Translations under genes and position numbers: made by a program | Notes under the pieces: model-generated | Told to the model about the DNA's origin: nothing | Seen by the model: only the letters and a program-made list of their open reading frames with translations | Database searches by the model: none | From: Isachenkonia alkalipeptolytica | GTDB lineage: Bacteria; Bacillota; Clostridia; Peptostreptococcales; T1SED10-28 | Direction of reading: 5' to 3' | Assembly: GCF_009910325.1 (NCBI RefSeq) | Contig: NZ_SUMG01000006.1 | Location: 1-64,000, forward strand | Length of the DNA: 64,000 bases | Shown here: positions 63,175 to 64,000 of the stretch, piece after piece | Layout of the letters: each line of letters opens with the position of its first letter | Numbering within the stretch: position 1 is the stretch's first letter

Positions 63175-64000
63175 CGACTGCAAGCATGACAATTCTTGAT
63201 CAAACCATGTTTCAATGGCATCCCGTATCCCTAAAACAGAATCATCCAAGGATATGGGAAGTCCACGGCAACCGCCATCACAATGACCGATTTCTCTTTT
63301 TCTGCCGCAGCCATACCCCTTTGCAATCATTTCCTGCAAAATTGGGGGAAAGGTTTGGATGGTGTCAGTGTATTCGTAGGTCTTTGTCGATTTCACATTG
63401 ATATGATAGCCGTTGTTGAGGGAAGCGTTAATTCCCCATAAAACTTTCCGTTTATAACAATACTTTATATAGATATGAAACCCTTTTACTTCCACAACGC
63501 AGGTAAGTCCTTTATTCAGATAGCGCTGATGCAGTTGCAGAATGAAGTCCTGCACCTCTTCGGATAAAGGCTTTATCGTATCCTGTAGAATGGAAAGCAC
63601 ATCGGTTTCATCCTTTTTCAATACTCTGTAATCACAGCGCAAGAAAACATCCTGGTTGATGAGGGTTCTATGGTCTATTTCGGCGATTGCCATGACCTTC
63701 AGGCCTGTGAGCATAGTGGGGTTATCCGGATATGTAATCTTTATGGTTTTGATGTCTGACAAGTTTTGCTTTTTTTTATTTGTATCTATGCCCTCAATGC
63801 AAATACCACAATCCGCCAAAAACCTCAGGCACTCAAGGGTCTTGGTAGTAGAGAGCTTCCCATTGAATAGGGAATTTCCACAGGCCAGCAATTGCCCGTT
63901 TTCAACTGGTATACCATGATAACCTATGTTCTTTAGTAGGGTGCTTACATTGTGCAGGAATGGATAATACACCGAAAGCGTGGTGCGGTTTTCATATTCA
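63136..64000 (-). CDS. Conserved hypothetical protein (partial, runs off the window)
   Basis: An open minus-strand frame of 288 codons with no stop to the window edge; the first in-window start candidate is GTG 63972, but protein-like sequence (EYENRTTLSV) continues upstream, so the true start is outside. The C-terminal part has conserved Cys clusters (GYGCGRKREIGHCDGGCRGL) and ends DAIETWFDQELSCLQ plus a short tail. Cysteine spacing suggests metal binding. I do not know its function. Confidence 0.75.
   Translation of the reverse strand, partial: EYENRTTLSVYYPFLHNVSTLLKNIGYHGIPVENGQLLACGNSLFNGKLSTTKTLECLRFLADCGICIEGIDTNKKKQNLSDIKTIKITYPDNPTMLTGLKVMAIAEIDHRTLINQDVFLRCDYRVLKKDETDVLSILQDTIKPLSEEVQDFILQLHQRYLNKGLTCVVEVKGFHIYIKYCYKRKVLWGINASLNNGYHINVKSTKTYEYTDTIQTFPPILQEMIAKGYGCGRKREIGHCDGGCRGLPISLDDSVLGIRDAIETWFDQELSCLQSIPRKPHFKIHGN

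Noticed and set aside
1-64000. CRISPR arrays, tRNA and rRNA genes
   Set aside because: No regularly spaced repeats, tRNA cloverleaf-like ends or rRNA-like conserved stretches were found on reading through.

Overview
The window looks like chromosomal DNA of a low-GC Gram-positive bacterium, most likely a member of the Clostridia. The evidence is the strong AGGAGG-type ribosome binding sites, a cobalamin riboswitch, a PAS/sigma-54 activator with a Fis-type HTH, an HTH-TPR (RRNPP-like) regulator, and ImmA/IrrE and Xre proteins. I cannot name the genus. No rRNA, tRNA or CRISPR array was seen.

Layout. (1) Positions 1-1800 hold the end of an unknown gene, a PAS/AAA+/Fis sigma-54 activator and a decayed gene end. 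(2) Positions 1800-4140 hold a pair of direct repeats bracketing a small hypothetical gene and an N-truncated ImmA/IrrE peptidase. (3) Positions 4138-49004 are a very large defence island, almost entirely on the minus strand. It contains, in coordinate order: a three-gene operon DUF6361 > PLD nuclease > SF2 helicase (10329-4138); an Xre gene and an acidic small gene on the plus strand; a PLD-SF2 helicase fusion coupled to a HIT protein; an SNF2 helicase; a nuclease cassette (PD-(D/E)XK, DUF6884-like/GIY-YIG fusion, unknown protein, CoiA-like protein) bracketed by two about 620 bp direct repeats that each encode a ParB-like protein; a HelD-like SF1 helicase with an OLD-like ATPase/TOPRIM protein and the stub of a DUF559 endonuclease; and a seven-gene operon HerA > NurA > Dam-type methylase > DrmD-like SNF2 helicase > PglX/DrmMI-like methylase > DruE-like DUF1998 helicase > RelE-UvrD fusion (49004-28640). 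(4) Positions 49784-52664 hold a NERD/HRDC protein, small membrane proteins, a scrambled copy of a histidine phosphatase gene and the stub of a substrate-binding protein. (5) Positions 52679-59077 hold a cobalamin-riboswitch-controlled operon: SAM methyltransferase > Opp/Nik-type ABC transporter. (6) Positions 59507-64000 hold the intact histidine phosphatase, an HTH-TPR regulator, an MFS exporter and a conserved protein running off the window.

How the genes fit together. The island is dominated by DNA translocases and nucleases arranged as separate, tightly overlapping minus-strand operons, with truncated genes and direct repeats between them. This fits repeated gain and loss of defence modules. 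The seven-gene operon combines parts seen separately in DISARM (SNF2 helicase plus Eco57I-like methylase plus DUF1998 helicase), Druantia (very large DUF1998 helicase) and HerA-NurA end-resection pairs. I cannot match the complete set to a described system and consider it the best candidate for something new. The DUF6361-PLD-helicase trio is the second candidate. By eye the flanks, especially 52.6-58.9 kb, are clearly richer in G+C than the island, especially 23-28 kb.
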